Positions 45,039 through 52,839 of a DNA stretch of 64,000 nt are shown piece after piece. The stretch is from positions 310,001 through 374,000 of the forward strand of contig NZ_JAVDXI010000005.1 in assembly GCF_031457805.1 (NCBI RefSeq), read 5' to 3'. Below the pieces are notes generated by a model. That model was not told the origin of the DNA and made no database searches. It saw only the letters and a list, made by a program, of their open reading frames with translations. This DNA is from Caulobacter sp031457805 (GTDB lineage Bacteria; Pseudomonadota; Alphaproteobacteria; Caulobacterales; Caulobacteraceae). The translations under genes and the position numbers were made by a program. Positions within the stretch are counted from its first letter, which is position 1. Each line of letters opens with the position of its first letter.

Positions 45039-45737
45039 ATGACCGAACTCACCACCACCGCCAACACGACCGAGCTCGTCGTCGCCAAGCCGGGACGGCA
45101 CTATCCCACCCCGGCGGCCAAGTGCGCTGATTTGGTCGTGCATCTGGCAGGCCTGGCCTGTGCGCTGATGGGCGGCGGAATCCTGCTGGGCCTGGCGTTC
45201 GGGCTGGGCGACCTCAAGCAGGTCGCCGCCGTCAGCGTCTACACGGTGGGCCTGATCCTGATGCTGTCGCTGTCGACGGCCTACAACTTCGCCAAGGCCC
45301 GCTGGCGCCCGCTGCTGCGCCGGTTCGACCATGCCGGCATCTTCGTGATGATCGCCGCCTCCTACACCCCCTTCACCACCCAGAACCTGCACGGCTGGTG
45401 GGCGATCGGCATGACCACGGCGGTCTGGACCGTGGCCGGCGTCGGCGTGGCGGCCAAGCTGTTCCTGCCGGGGCTGGACAAGCGCTTCTGGGTCGGCCTG
45501 TATCTGGCGCTCGGCTGGCTGGTGCTGGTGGCGATCAAGCCGATGATCGAGGGCCTGTCGTGGCCCGCCCTGCTGCTGCTGGCCATCGGCGGCATCGTCT
45601 ATTCGACCGGAACCGTCTTCTACCTGATGCGACGCCTGAAGTTCCGCCGCGCCATCTGGCACGGCCACGTGATCGGCGGCGCGGGCCTGCACTACGCGGC
45701 CGTCCTGGTGGGCGTGGTCCTGGCCGGCGCGCACTGA
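45039..45737 (+). CDS. Hemolysin III family membrane protein (TrhA/PAQR type)
   Basis: A 232-residue protein from ATG 45039 with seven hydrophobic segments. LSTAYNFAKARWRPLLRRFDHAGIFVMIAASYTPF is the hallmark block (Asp-His and the A-x-x-Y-T-P-F motif), and the late WHGHVIGGAGLHY carries the second His pair; together these form the metal site of PAQR-like hydrolases. In bacteria TrhA has been linked to membrane-energetics and lipid homeostasis. It lies 17 bases from the patatin gene, which suggests an operon with a lipid theme (inference). Confidence 0.88.
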   Translation: MTELTTTANTTELVVAKPGRHYPTPAAKCADLVVHLAGLACALMGGGILLGLAFGLGDLKQVAAVSVYTVGLILMLSLSTAYNFAKARWRPLLRRFDHAGIFVMIAASYTPFTTQNLHGWWAIGMTTAVWTVAGVGVAAKLFLPGLDKRFWVGLYLALGWLVLVAIKPMIEGLSWPALLLLAIGGIVYSTGTVFYLMRRLKFRRAIWHGHVIGGAGLHYAAVLVGVVLAGAH

Positions 45738-45753
45738 TCGGGAGAACCATCGC

Positions 45754-47031
45754 GTGGACAAGGACCCGGCTGGCAGCTTCAGCCTGCAAGGCTTCTTCCG
45801 GGACTGGAAATCCAGCGACCCCCTCCGCGGCAAGCGCTTGCCCACGCCGCCTTCGGACCGTCAGGTGGAGGCCGTGGGGTTCCCCCGGGTGCGGTTGACC
45901 GTCGACCAGGCCGACGACGCGCTGCGGCAGGCCGCGGATCGGCTGGCGCCGATGCGCTCCCTGCTGGGCCGAGACGAGTTCAACATCCTGGCGTTGTCGG
46001 GCGGGGCCGCTGGCGGCGCTTATGGCGCGGGCGTGCTGGCGGGACTCTCCAAGGCCGGGCGCCGACCCGACTTCGCCATCGTCACCGGCGTCAGCACGGG
46101 CGCCCTGATCGCCCCGCTGGCCTTTCTGGGTTCAGCCTGGGACGAGCGCCTGACAGACGCATATACCGGCGGCCACGCCGCCGAGCTGCTCAGCCTGCGC
46201 CGCCTGGCGCCTGCGCTGGGTCCCAGCCTGTTCAAGGGCGAGTCCCTGGACGTTCTGGTCGAGACCTTCGTCGACCAGGAGATGGTCGAGGCTATCGCCG
46301 TCGAACACGCCAAGGGCCGCCGGCTGCTGATCGCCACCACCAATCTCGACAGCCAACGCGCGGTCGTCTGGGATCTCGGTGAGATTGCGGTGAAGGGCGG
46401 ACCCGAGGCGCTGAAGCTGGTCCGGTCGTTGCTGGTCGCTTCGTCTTCGGTGCCGGGCATCTTTCCGCCCAAGCTGATCGAGGTCGAGGCCGATGGACAG
46501 GTCTTTCAGGAGATGCACGTCGATGGCGGCGTCGCCGCGCCGCTGTTCCTGATGCCCGACGCCCTTCTGCATTGGCGCAACCTTGGCACCCGCCTGCGCC
46601 GGGGTCGCGTGCACGTGATCGTCAACACGGTGCTCGATCCGTCGACCCAGTCGACGCCGCCGGGCGTCGCCTCGATCATGGCGCGCAGCTTCGAGACCAT
46701 GCTGCGCTTTTCGTATCGGCAGGCCTTGAGTCTGGCGGCAGGCTTTTGCGCCCGTCACAACCTGCCGCTCAGCGTGGCCTCGATCCCCAACACCTTCGAG
46801 GGAATGAACCTTCTGAAGTTCGAAACCGGCCTGATGCGCCGGATCTATGACGCCGGCTTCGAGCAGGCGGCGAGCGGCGCGGTCTGGTCCAACGCCGTGG
46901 AGGAACAGAGCTTGTGGCGAGGCCTGTTTAGAAAGCAGACGCCGCAGGCGGTCTCGGCGGGAACGGGTCTGATCGTGCGCGACGAGAAACCGCTGGACGC
47001 CGCACCCCAGCAGTCGCCCCAAGGCGTCTAG
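45754..47031 (+). CDS. Patatin-like phospholipase
   Basis: A 425-residue protein starting at GTG 45754. The patatin core is clear: oxyanion loop SGGAAGGAYGAGVL, nucleophile elbow GVSTGALIAP (G-x-S-x-G) and Asp in HVDGGVAAP. It hydrolyses acyl esters of lipids. About 65 residues precede the domain, without a convincing lipobox or signal peptide. It directly follows the hemolysin III family gene. Confidence 0.9.
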   Translation: MDKDPAGSFSLQGFFRDWKSSDPLRGKRLPTPPSDRQVEAVGFPRVRLTVDQADDALRQAADRLAPMRSLLGRDEFNILALSGGAAGGAYGAGVLAGLSKAGRRPDFAIVTGVSTGALIAPLAFLGSAWDERLTDAYTGGHAAELLSLRRLAPALGPSLFKGESLDVLVETFVDQEMVEAIAVEHAKGRRLLIATTNLDSQRAVVWDLGEIAVKGGPEALKLVRSLLVASSSVPGIFPPKLIEVEADGQVFQEMHVDGGVAAPLFLMPDALLHWRNLGTRLRRGRVHVIVNTVLDPSTQSTPPGVASIMARSFETMLRFSYRQALSLAAGFCARHNLPLSVASIPNTFEGMNLLKFETGLMRRIYDAGFEQAASGAVWSNAVEEQSLWRGLFRKQTPQAVSAGTGLIVRDEKPLDAAPQQSPQGV

Positions 47032-47096
47032 CGCCCGCTTGCCAGCGGGAGCGGCGTCGACAAGACTGCTCAACCCCTGAGGCGGAGAGGGCCCTG

Positions 47097-48824
47097 ATGC
47101 GCCGTCTTTTTGTCGCTCTAGCTGCAACCGCCCTCGTCGGCCTCGCCCCTCTGGGCGCTTTCGCCCAGACGACAGGGGCGGCGGCGAAGCCTGCCTCGGT
47201 TTCGACCGATCGATTTTCGGACGCGGCGATCCGCCAGATCCTGGCCCAGCGAGTCGACGTCGATCGCCAGAGCCGGGGCATGGTGGTCGGGGTGATCGAC
47301 GCCCGAGGCCAGCGGGTGATCGCCCACGGCCTGATGAGCGCCGGCGGCAAGCCGGTCGACGGCCAGACCCTGTTCGAGATCGGCTCGGTCACCAAGGCGC
47401 TGACCAGCCTCTTGCTGGCCGACATGGTCCGGCGCGGGGAGGTCGGGTTGGAGGATCCGGTGGCCAAGCACCTGCCGCCGGGAACGGTCGTTCCGACCCG
47501 GAACGGCAAGGCGATCACCCTGATCGACCTAGCCACGCACACCTCGGGCCTGCCGCGCCTGCCGACCAACATGGCGATGAAGGACCCGCTCAACCCCTAT
47601 GCGGACTATACCGAGGCTCAGCTGGACGCCTTCCTGCGCGACTACGCCCTGCCTCGGGATATCGGCGCCACCTACCAATATTCGAATCTTGGGCTGGGAC
47701 TGCTGGGGCGCGCCCTGGCCTATCGCGCAGGCGGCGACTACGAGACCGTGCTGCGAAAGCGGGTGCTGGCGCCGCTGGGCATGACCAACACAGCCATCGC
47801 GCTCTCGCCGGCCCAGGCCGTCCGTTTCTCCAGCGGCCACAACGCGGCTTTGGAGGTTACGCCCCATTGGGACCTGCCCAGCCTGGCCGGCGCGGGCGCG
47901 CTGCGCTCGACCGCTGACGACCTTCTGAAGCTGCTCGCCGCCGAACTGGGCTACGCCGACACGTCGCTGAATACGGCGATGGCCGACCAGTTGGTCCCCC
48001 GGCGTCCGGCCGGCGGCGACGTGTCCGTGGCCCTGGGCTGGCACATCTGGCCGACACCCGACGGCGATATCGTCACCCATTCCGGCGGCACCATGGGCTT
48101 TCAGAGCTTCGTCAGCTTCAATCGCAAGACCGGACTGGGCGTGGTGGTGCTCAGCAACACGGCCGGCGTGATGGGCGTGGACGACATCGGGCTGCACCTG
48201 ATGGCGGGGCGACCGCTGAAGACCGCCCCCAAGAGCAGGGTCGCCGTCCCGCTGCCGGCTGCGGCCTTCGACAAGCTGGTCGGTCGCTACGCCATGGCCC
48301 CGGGCGTGGTGATGACCATCCGCCGCGACGGCGAGCGCATGCTGGGCCAGCTGACGGGTCAGCCGGCCGTCGAGATCTTCGCCGAGAGTCCCACAACCTT
48401 CTTCCTCAAGGTGGTCGACGCCCAATTGACCTTCACCGTCGACGCCGAAGGGCGTGGGACGGCGGTGACCCTGCATCAGAACGGCCAGAACACCACGGCC
48501 CAGCGCCTGGCCGACGGCGCCGAACCGCCCCCGCCGCCGCGCCCGGCCAAGGTCGCGACCCTGTCCTCGGCCGAGCTGGACGCCCTGGCGGGGCGCTATG
48601 CGCTGGCCCCGGGCGTGGCGATCACGGTGACGCGCAAGGACCAGAGCCTGTTCGCCCAGATCACCGGCCAGCCCGCGTTCGAGGTGTTTCCCGAGAGCCC
48701 GACCAAGGTCGTGTGGACCGTCGTGCCCGCCAACGCCACGTTCACCCTGGGCCCGGACGGGAAGGCGACCAGCCTGACCCTGCACCAAGGCGGAAGAAGC
48801 CTGCCGGCGCCTCGGTCGCCTTAA
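47097..48824 (+). CDS. Serine hydrolase of the class C beta-lactamase fold with duplicated C-terminal domain
   Basis: A 575-residue secreted enzyme: signal peptide (RRLFVALAATALVGLAPLGAFA), then the penicillin-binding fold with S-x-x-K (GSVTKALTS), Y-x-N (YQYSNLGLG) and the KTG-equivalent HSGGTMGF. Two copies of a lipocalin-like C-terminal domain follow, from LVGRYAMAPGVVMTIRRDG and ALAGRYALAPGVAITVTRKD, clearly tandem duplicates. The substrate may be a peptide, ester or beta-lactam; resistance cannot be assumed. ATG 47097 follows GGCGGAGAGGG. Confidence 0.88.
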   Translation: MRRLFVALAATALVGLAPLGAFAQTTGAAAKPASVSTDRFSDAAIRQILAQRVDVDRQSRGMVVGVIDARGQRVIAHGLMSAGGKPVDGQTLFEIGSVTKALTSLLLADMVRRGEVGLEDPVAKHLPPGTVVPTRNGKAITLIDLATHTSGLPRLPTNMAMKDPLNPYADYTEAQLDAFLRDYALPRDIGATYQYSNLGLGLLGRALAYRAGGDYETVLRKRVLAPLGMTNTAIALSPAQAVRFSSGHNAALEVTPHWDLPSLAGAGALRSTADDLLKLLAAELGYADTSLNTAMADQLVPRRPAGGDVSVALGWHIWPTPDGDIVTHSGGTMGFQSFVSFNRKTGLGVVVLSNTAGVMGVDDIGLHLMAGRPLKTAPKSRVAVPLPAAAFDKLVGRYAMAPGVVMTIRRDGERMLGQLTGQPAVEIFAESPTTFFLKVVDAQLTFTVDAEGRGTAVTLHQNGQNTTAQRLADGAEPPPPPRPAKVATLSSAELDALAGRYALAPGVAITVTRKDQSLFAQITGQPAFEVFPESPTKVVWTVVPANATFTLGPDGKATSLTLHQGGRSLPAPRSP

Positions 48825-48830
48825 GCGCCT

Positions 48831-49172
48831 CTAAGCCTTCTTCAGCCAGCGCGCGCGCAGCTTGGCGACGTTGGGCGGATCGCTGCGGAAGTCCGAGGCC
48901 AGGCCAAGGCGCGCGTTGCAAGACGGGCAGCGCACATGGTCCTCGTCGGCCAGCTCGGCCGGCGGGTCAAAGCGCGTGCCGCAGGGCTTGCACTTCCAGT
49001 CCCCGACGACCGGAGCCGCCGGAGGCGGCGGCGGCGGCGCGGCCTGAGGCGCGACGAAGACCGTCTTGGTCGACGACTTGACCATGCGCTCGAGCGGCGG
49101 CGGGCCGCCGGGGGCGACCACGGCGCTCTTCAGGCTCAGGGTCTTGCGGCGCGGGGGCTCGCTGTCGCTCAT
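48831..49172 (-). CDS. Small zinc-ribbon hypothetical protein
   Basis: A 113-residue protein with a disordered Pro-rich first half (APQAAPPPPPPAAPVV) and a zinc ribbon in the second (WKCKPCGTRFDPP and VRCPSCNARLG; two C-x-x-C pairs). The basic tail KLRARWLKKA could contact nucleic acid. The family is unknown to me. It converges with the serine hydrolase gene. Confidence 0.75.
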   Translation of the reverse strand: MSDSEPPRRKTLSLKSAVVAPGGPPPLERMVKSSTKTVFVAPQAAPPPPPPAAPVVGDWKCKPCGTRFDPPAELADEDHVRCPSCNARLGLASDFRSDPPNVAKLRARWLKKA

Positions 49173-49256
49173 GGTCTCGCTGACGGTTTAAGGCGCTAAC
49201 CGGGGCTTGCTGCATGAAAGCGGGCGGAAACACAAGCCCGACGGGGGCCTAGCCCC

Positions 49257-50192
49257 TTACCAATGCGGCTTCAGACTGAACGACAGGGCCACGACGTCAT
49301 CCTTCTGGGTGGCCAGGCCCAGAACGCCTTCCTTGGCCCGGATCTCGCGGTGGATATAGCCGAACGCGGCCTGCATCGGCCCCTTGCGCCAGGCCACGCC
49401 CGCCTGGGTGTCGCCGATCAGGCGGCTGGTGACGTCCTGTGACAGGCCTGCGCGGGACCAATCGCCGTTCTGGCCCCGCAGCATGTTGAACCCGACGGCG
49501 CGACCGCTGGCGGCGGCGTAGATGTACCAACGTCCCCGGTCACCGAACGCTGCGCCGCCTTCGCGAACGCCCAGCGCGTCGGTGACACGGTCGCCAATAT
49601 TCTTCTTCGTACCCAGACGCACCGTGGCGCCCGCTTCCGCCGAGCCGCCGGCCCCGCCAAAGCCCACGCCCGCGTGCGGGGTGACGTCCAGGGCGTACCT
49701 GCGCCCCTTCAGCATCACCGCCGAGGGCCAACCCCGCGTGACGGTCACATCGACCTCTCGCAGCTCATAGGCGTCGCTGTCGGGGCGGACCAGGGTCAGG
49801 GGAGCGACGGTCGCCGTGCGAGGCACGCCCGCCATCGAAACACGGACCTGACTGATCGGACCGCCCACTTCGCCCTGGTAGGCCACGGCGGTCGAGCGCC
49901 ACATGACCGGACCAGCGCCGTCATAATAGCGGTCGACATCGAGAATCCGCGCATCGCCCGCCATGGCCGCCGCCGGGGTCAGGCCAAAGCCGCCCTCCAG
50001 TTGGGCCTGCGGAGCCTCGATGGGGCGCGCGAGAAGGCCAGTCGCGGCGAGCGACAGCGGACGCGCCGCCTCGGGCTTGACCTGGAATGAATAAGGGCCT
50101 GCTGGCTGGGCCGGCGCTTGGGCGGCGGCGATCGAAGGGGTCATGATCGCGACCCCCACGGCAAACACGGCTAGCTTTCCAATCGCCCGCAT
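49257..50192 (-). CDS. Outer membrane protein resembling lipid A deacylase LpxR
   Basis: A 311-residue protein with signal peptide (ending IAAAQ). The C-terminal third WYIYAAASGRAVGFNMLRGQNG, then IGDTQAGVAWRKGPMQAAFGYIHREI and FSLKPHW-end, resembles the last strands of the LpxR (DUF2219) barrel. The middle (LDVTPHAGVGFGGAGGSAEAGATVRLG) has the alternating pattern of beta strands and a T-P-H segment where LpxR keeps a catalytic His. I infer a related barrel; deacylase activity is unproven, and the N-terminal third is atypical. It has no operon partner. Confidence 0.55.
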   Translation of the reverse strand: MRAIGKLAVFAVGVAIMTPSIAAAQAPAQPAGPYSFQVKPEAARPLSLAATGLLARPIEAPQAQLEGGFGLTPAAAMAGDARILDVDRYYDGAGPVMWRSTAVAYQGEVGGPISQVRVSMAGVPRTATVAPLTLVRPDSDAYELREVDVTVTRGWPSAVMLKGRRYALDVTPHAGVGFGGAGGSAEAGATVRLGTKKNIGDRVTDALGVREGGAAFGDRGRWYIYAAASGRAVGFNMLRGQNGDWSRAGLSQDVTSRLIGDTQAGVAWRKGPMQAAFGYIHREIRAKEGVLGLATQKDDVVALSFSLKPHW

Positions 50193-50272
50193 CGCGGACT
50201 CCCAGACCCTCGAGCCTTCTCCCTTCGAATGGAATCAGTCGGAGGGGGAAAGAAGGCTCGTTTTCAAACAGT

Positions 50273-50323
50273 TAGAGCGTGATTGCCGCCGAAACCGCTC
50301 ACACTTTCGGCTATCACGCTCTA
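50273..50323 (-). repeat. Palindromic intergenic element, decayed copy C
   Basis: A 51 bp palindrome bounded by TAGAGCGTGA and its complement, with the same internal CCGAAAGTG core as the other two copies (read on the minus strand). After it, on the minus strand, ACTGTTTGAAAACGAGCCT resembles the spacer and start of the second palindrome of copies A and B, but the rest is lost. Confidence 0.75.
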
Positions 50324-50416
50324 GTGTTTCCAGCCTACGCCTCCGATCCCGGCTGTCACGGGGACGAAAGCGCGCAGGTGACCACCACTGTGCGCCAACA
50401 GGGTTCCCGGAATGTG

Positions 50417-50447
50417 AAAAGGGCGGCGCGATTCCTCGCGCCGCCCT
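50417..50447 (-). terminator. Terminator of nrdA
   Basis: On the minus strand GGGCGGCGCG pairs with CGCGCCGCCC around a six-base loop, followed by TTTTC. It lies just after the nrdA stop. Confidence 0.85.
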
Positions 50448-50469
50448 CTGCAATGACGTCACATCGGCG

Positions 50470-52347
50470 TTACTGGCAGGCCAGGCACTCGTCGTAATCG
50501 GTCTTTTCGGGAACGTCGAAGCCGCTCGCAGCGGCCTCGGCCTTGTCCTCGGCGCCGGCATAAGCCGCGCGCTGCACGGACTTGGAGCGCAGGTAGTACA
50601 GGCTCTTCACGCCGCGCTCCCAGGCCATCCAGTGCAGCATGTGCAGGTCCCACTTGTCGACGTCGCCGGGCAGGAAGACGTTGACAGACTGGCTCTGGCA
50701 GATTTCCGGCGTCCGGTCGGCGGCCAGTTCGATCACCCAGCGCTGGTCCAGTTCGAAGGCGGTCTTGTAGACGTCCTTCTCGTCCTGGCTGAGGAAGTCG
50801 AGGTGCTGGACCGAGCCTTCGTTCTCCAGGATCGAGCCCCACACCGCGTCGGTGTTCTGGCCCTTCTCCTCGAGCAGCTTCTCCAGGTAGGGGTTCTTCA
50901 CCGCGAACGAGCCCGACAGGGTCTTGTGCGTGTAGATGTTGGCCGGGATCGGCTCGATGCCCGCCGAGGTGCCGCCGCAGATGATCGAGATCGACGCGGT
51001 TGGGGCGATGGCCAGCTTGTGCGAGAAGCGCTCCATCGAGCCGCGATCGGCGGCGTCGGGGCACGGCCCCTTCTCTTCACCGAGCTTGATCGAAGCCTTG
51101 TCGGCCTCGCGGCGCAGGTGCTTGAACATCCGCATGTTCCAGCTCTTGGCCAAGGCGCTCTCGAACGGGACGTTCTGGCTCTGCAGGAAGCTGTGGAAGC
51201 CCATGAGGCCCAGACCCACCGAGCGCTCGCGCATGGCGGCGTAGGCGGCGGCCGAAGCCGCGTCCGGCGCACGGTCGATGAAGTCCTGCAGGACGTTGTC
51301 GAGGAAGCGCATGACGTCCTCGATGAACGTCGGGTGGTCGCGCCACTCCAGATAGGTCTCGGCGTTGACCGACGACAGGCAACACACGGCGGTGCGTTCC
51401 TGGCCCAGATGGTCCGTGCCGGTGTGCAGCATGATCTCGCTGCACAGGTTCGACTGGCGCACCTTCAGGCCCAGCTCCCGCTGGAACGAGGGCATGGCGC
51501 GGTTCACCGTGTCGGAGAAGATCAGATAGGGCTCGCCGGTCTGCAGGCGCAGCTCCAGAACCTTCTGCCACAGGGCGCGGGCGTCGACCTCGCGCAGGAC
51601 CTCATTGGTCTTGGGCGAGCGCAGGCCGAACTTCGTGCCGTCGCGCACGGCGTGCATGAACTCGTCGGTGATCGACAGGCCATGGTGCAGGTTCAGGGAC
51701 TTGCGGTTGAAGTCGCCCGACGGCTTGCGGATTTCGAGGAACTCCTCGATTTCCGGGTGATGGATGTCCAGATAGACGGCGGCCGAACCGCGGCGCAGCG
51801 ACCCTTGCGAGATCGCCAGCGTCAGCGAGTCCATCACGCGGATGAAGGGGATGATGCCCGAGGTCTGCCCCTGGCCCTTCACCTTCTCGCCGATCGAGCG
51901 CACGCCACCCCAGTAGGTGCCGATGCCGCCGCCGTTGGCCGCCAGCCAGACGTTCTCGTTCCAGACGCCCAGGATGCCGTCCAGGCTGTCATTGACGGCG
52001 TTCAGGAAGCAGCTGATCGGCAGACCGCGATCGGCGCCGCCGTTCGACAGCACCGGGGTGGCCGGCATGAACCACAGGCGGCTCATATAGTCATAGACGC
52101 GCTGGGCGTGGTCGGCGTCGTCGGCGAAGGCCGTCGAGACGCGCGCGAACATGTCCTGATAGCTTTCGCCCGGCAGCAAGTAGCGGTCTTCCAGCGTGGT
52201 CTTGCCGAAGTCGGTCAACAGGGCGTCGCGCGAGCGGTCGACCTCGACCTTGCGCACCAGCGCCAATTGCGGGCGCTTGGCGGGCTTGATCGCCGCCAGA
52301 CGGGCCTCGTTACGGACGCTCGACTTCACCGCTTCACTGCCGTTCAT
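50470..52347 (-). CDS. nrdA: Ribonucleoside-diphosphate reductase alpha subunit
   Basis: A 625-residue class I large subunit. There is no N-terminal ATP-cone, so overall-activity control by dATP through that domain is absent. Catalytic features are MPATPVLSNGG, the NLCSEI active Cys/Glu block, and the C-terminal redox pair CLACQ. The ATG at 52347 is used; upstream in-frame codons are non-ATG. The partner beta subunit is not adjacent. The upstream region at 52402-52448 carries two candidate NrdR boxes 31 bases apart, and a terminator follows the gene. Confidence 0.95.
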   Translation of the reverse strand: MNGSEAVKSSVRNEARLAAIKPAKRPQLALVRKVEVDRSRDALLTDFGKTTLEDRYLLPGESYQDMFARVSTAFADDADHAQRVYDYMSRLWFMPATPVLSNGGADRGLPISCFLNAVNDSLDGILGVWNENVWLAANGGGIGTYWGGVRSIGEKVKGQGQTSGIIPFIRVMDSLTLAISQGSLRRGSAAVYLDIHHPEIEEFLEIRKPSGDFNRKSLNLHHGLSITDEFMHAVRDGTKFGLRSPKTNEVLREVDARALWQKVLELRLQTGEPYLIFSDTVNRAMPSFQRELGLKVRQSNLCSEIMLHTGTDHLGQERTAVCCLSSVNAETYLEWRDHPTFIEDVMRFLDNVLQDFIDRAPDAASAAAYAAMRERSVGLGLMGFHSFLQSQNVPFESALAKSWNMRMFKHLRREADKASIKLGEEKGPCPDAADRGSMERFSHKLAIAPTASISIICGGTSAGIEPIPANIYTHKTLSGSFAVKNPYLEKLLEEKGQNTDAVWGSILENEGSVQHLDFLSQDEKDVYKTAFELDQRWVIELAADRTPEICQSQSVNVFLPGDVDKWDLHMLHWMAWERGVKSLYYLRSKSVQRAAYAGAEDKAEAAASGFDVPEKTDYDECLACQ

Positions 52348-52401
52348 GACCAAAATCCATGCTCAATCAGCGTGTTCCGGAGAAGGAAGTATCCCCGCCA
52401 G

Positions 52402-52448
52402 CCGCTATATCTTGTGGCTGAGGAGCCCCCTCAACCCAAATATGGGGC
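52402..52448. promoter_or_regulatory. Tandem NrdR-box-like sites upstream of nrdA
   Basis: Site 1, CCGCTATATCTTGTGG (52402-52417), fits the NrdR box pattern aCaCwAtATaTwGtgt at most positions. Site 2 centres on CCCAAATATGGG (52435-52446) and is weaker. Their centres are 31 bp apart, about three helical turns, the spacing expected for NrdR pairs. Confidence 0.6.
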
Positions 52449-52785
52449 CACACTGGTGAATGACTCGTCAACGCCCCTGCGCCGAGTTTTTCGTTAACAA
52501 CCTGTGAACGCCACCAACTTGCATAGGCGGGACAAGGGGTTGCCTAGCCGAACTTTTTTCACCCGCGACAGAGCGCCGCAAGGCGCCGACGGGCGTCCGT
52601 CCCCGGACAACAATGTTCGCCCACAGGGCGAGCACAAGGCAGGGTGGCGAGGCCAGGGCGAAGGCTCGACGCGCCGTCGGTCCTGACGGCCGTGAGACGC
52701 CCGCAGTGCGGGGCTTTTGGCGGCCGACCCGCCGGATCGCGCGAGTGACAGCGACTTCGGCGGCCTCTCAAACACACGCGCAAAG

Positions 52786-52815
52786 AGAAAGGGCCCGGCG
52801 TCGCCGCCGGGCCCT
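52786..52815 (-). terminator. Terminator of ompA2
   Basis: On the minus strand GGGCCCGGCG pairs with CGCCGGGCCC around a GCGA loop, followed by TTTCTCTTTG. Confidence 0.85.
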
Positions 52816-52839
52816 CCCAATCGTGCAGTCGATTCGATC

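Larger units (their letters stand above)
52348..52839. other. Long gene-free stretch between nrdA and ompA2
   Basis: About 490 bases. The part near nrdA holds the candidate NrdR boxes; the part near ompA2 holds that gene's terminator. Between them (about 52520-52780) are plus-strand hairpins (GCCGTC with GACGGC, and CCCGC with GCGGG followed by CTTTT) but no convincing coding frame. A small RNA is possible, unproven. Confidence 0.4.

Noticed and set aside
52334..52360. Eight-codon upstream frame overlapping the nrdA start
   Set aside because: Starts ATG and ends TGA, but its ribosome site is weak and such short overlaps arise often by chance; no leader-peptide signature.
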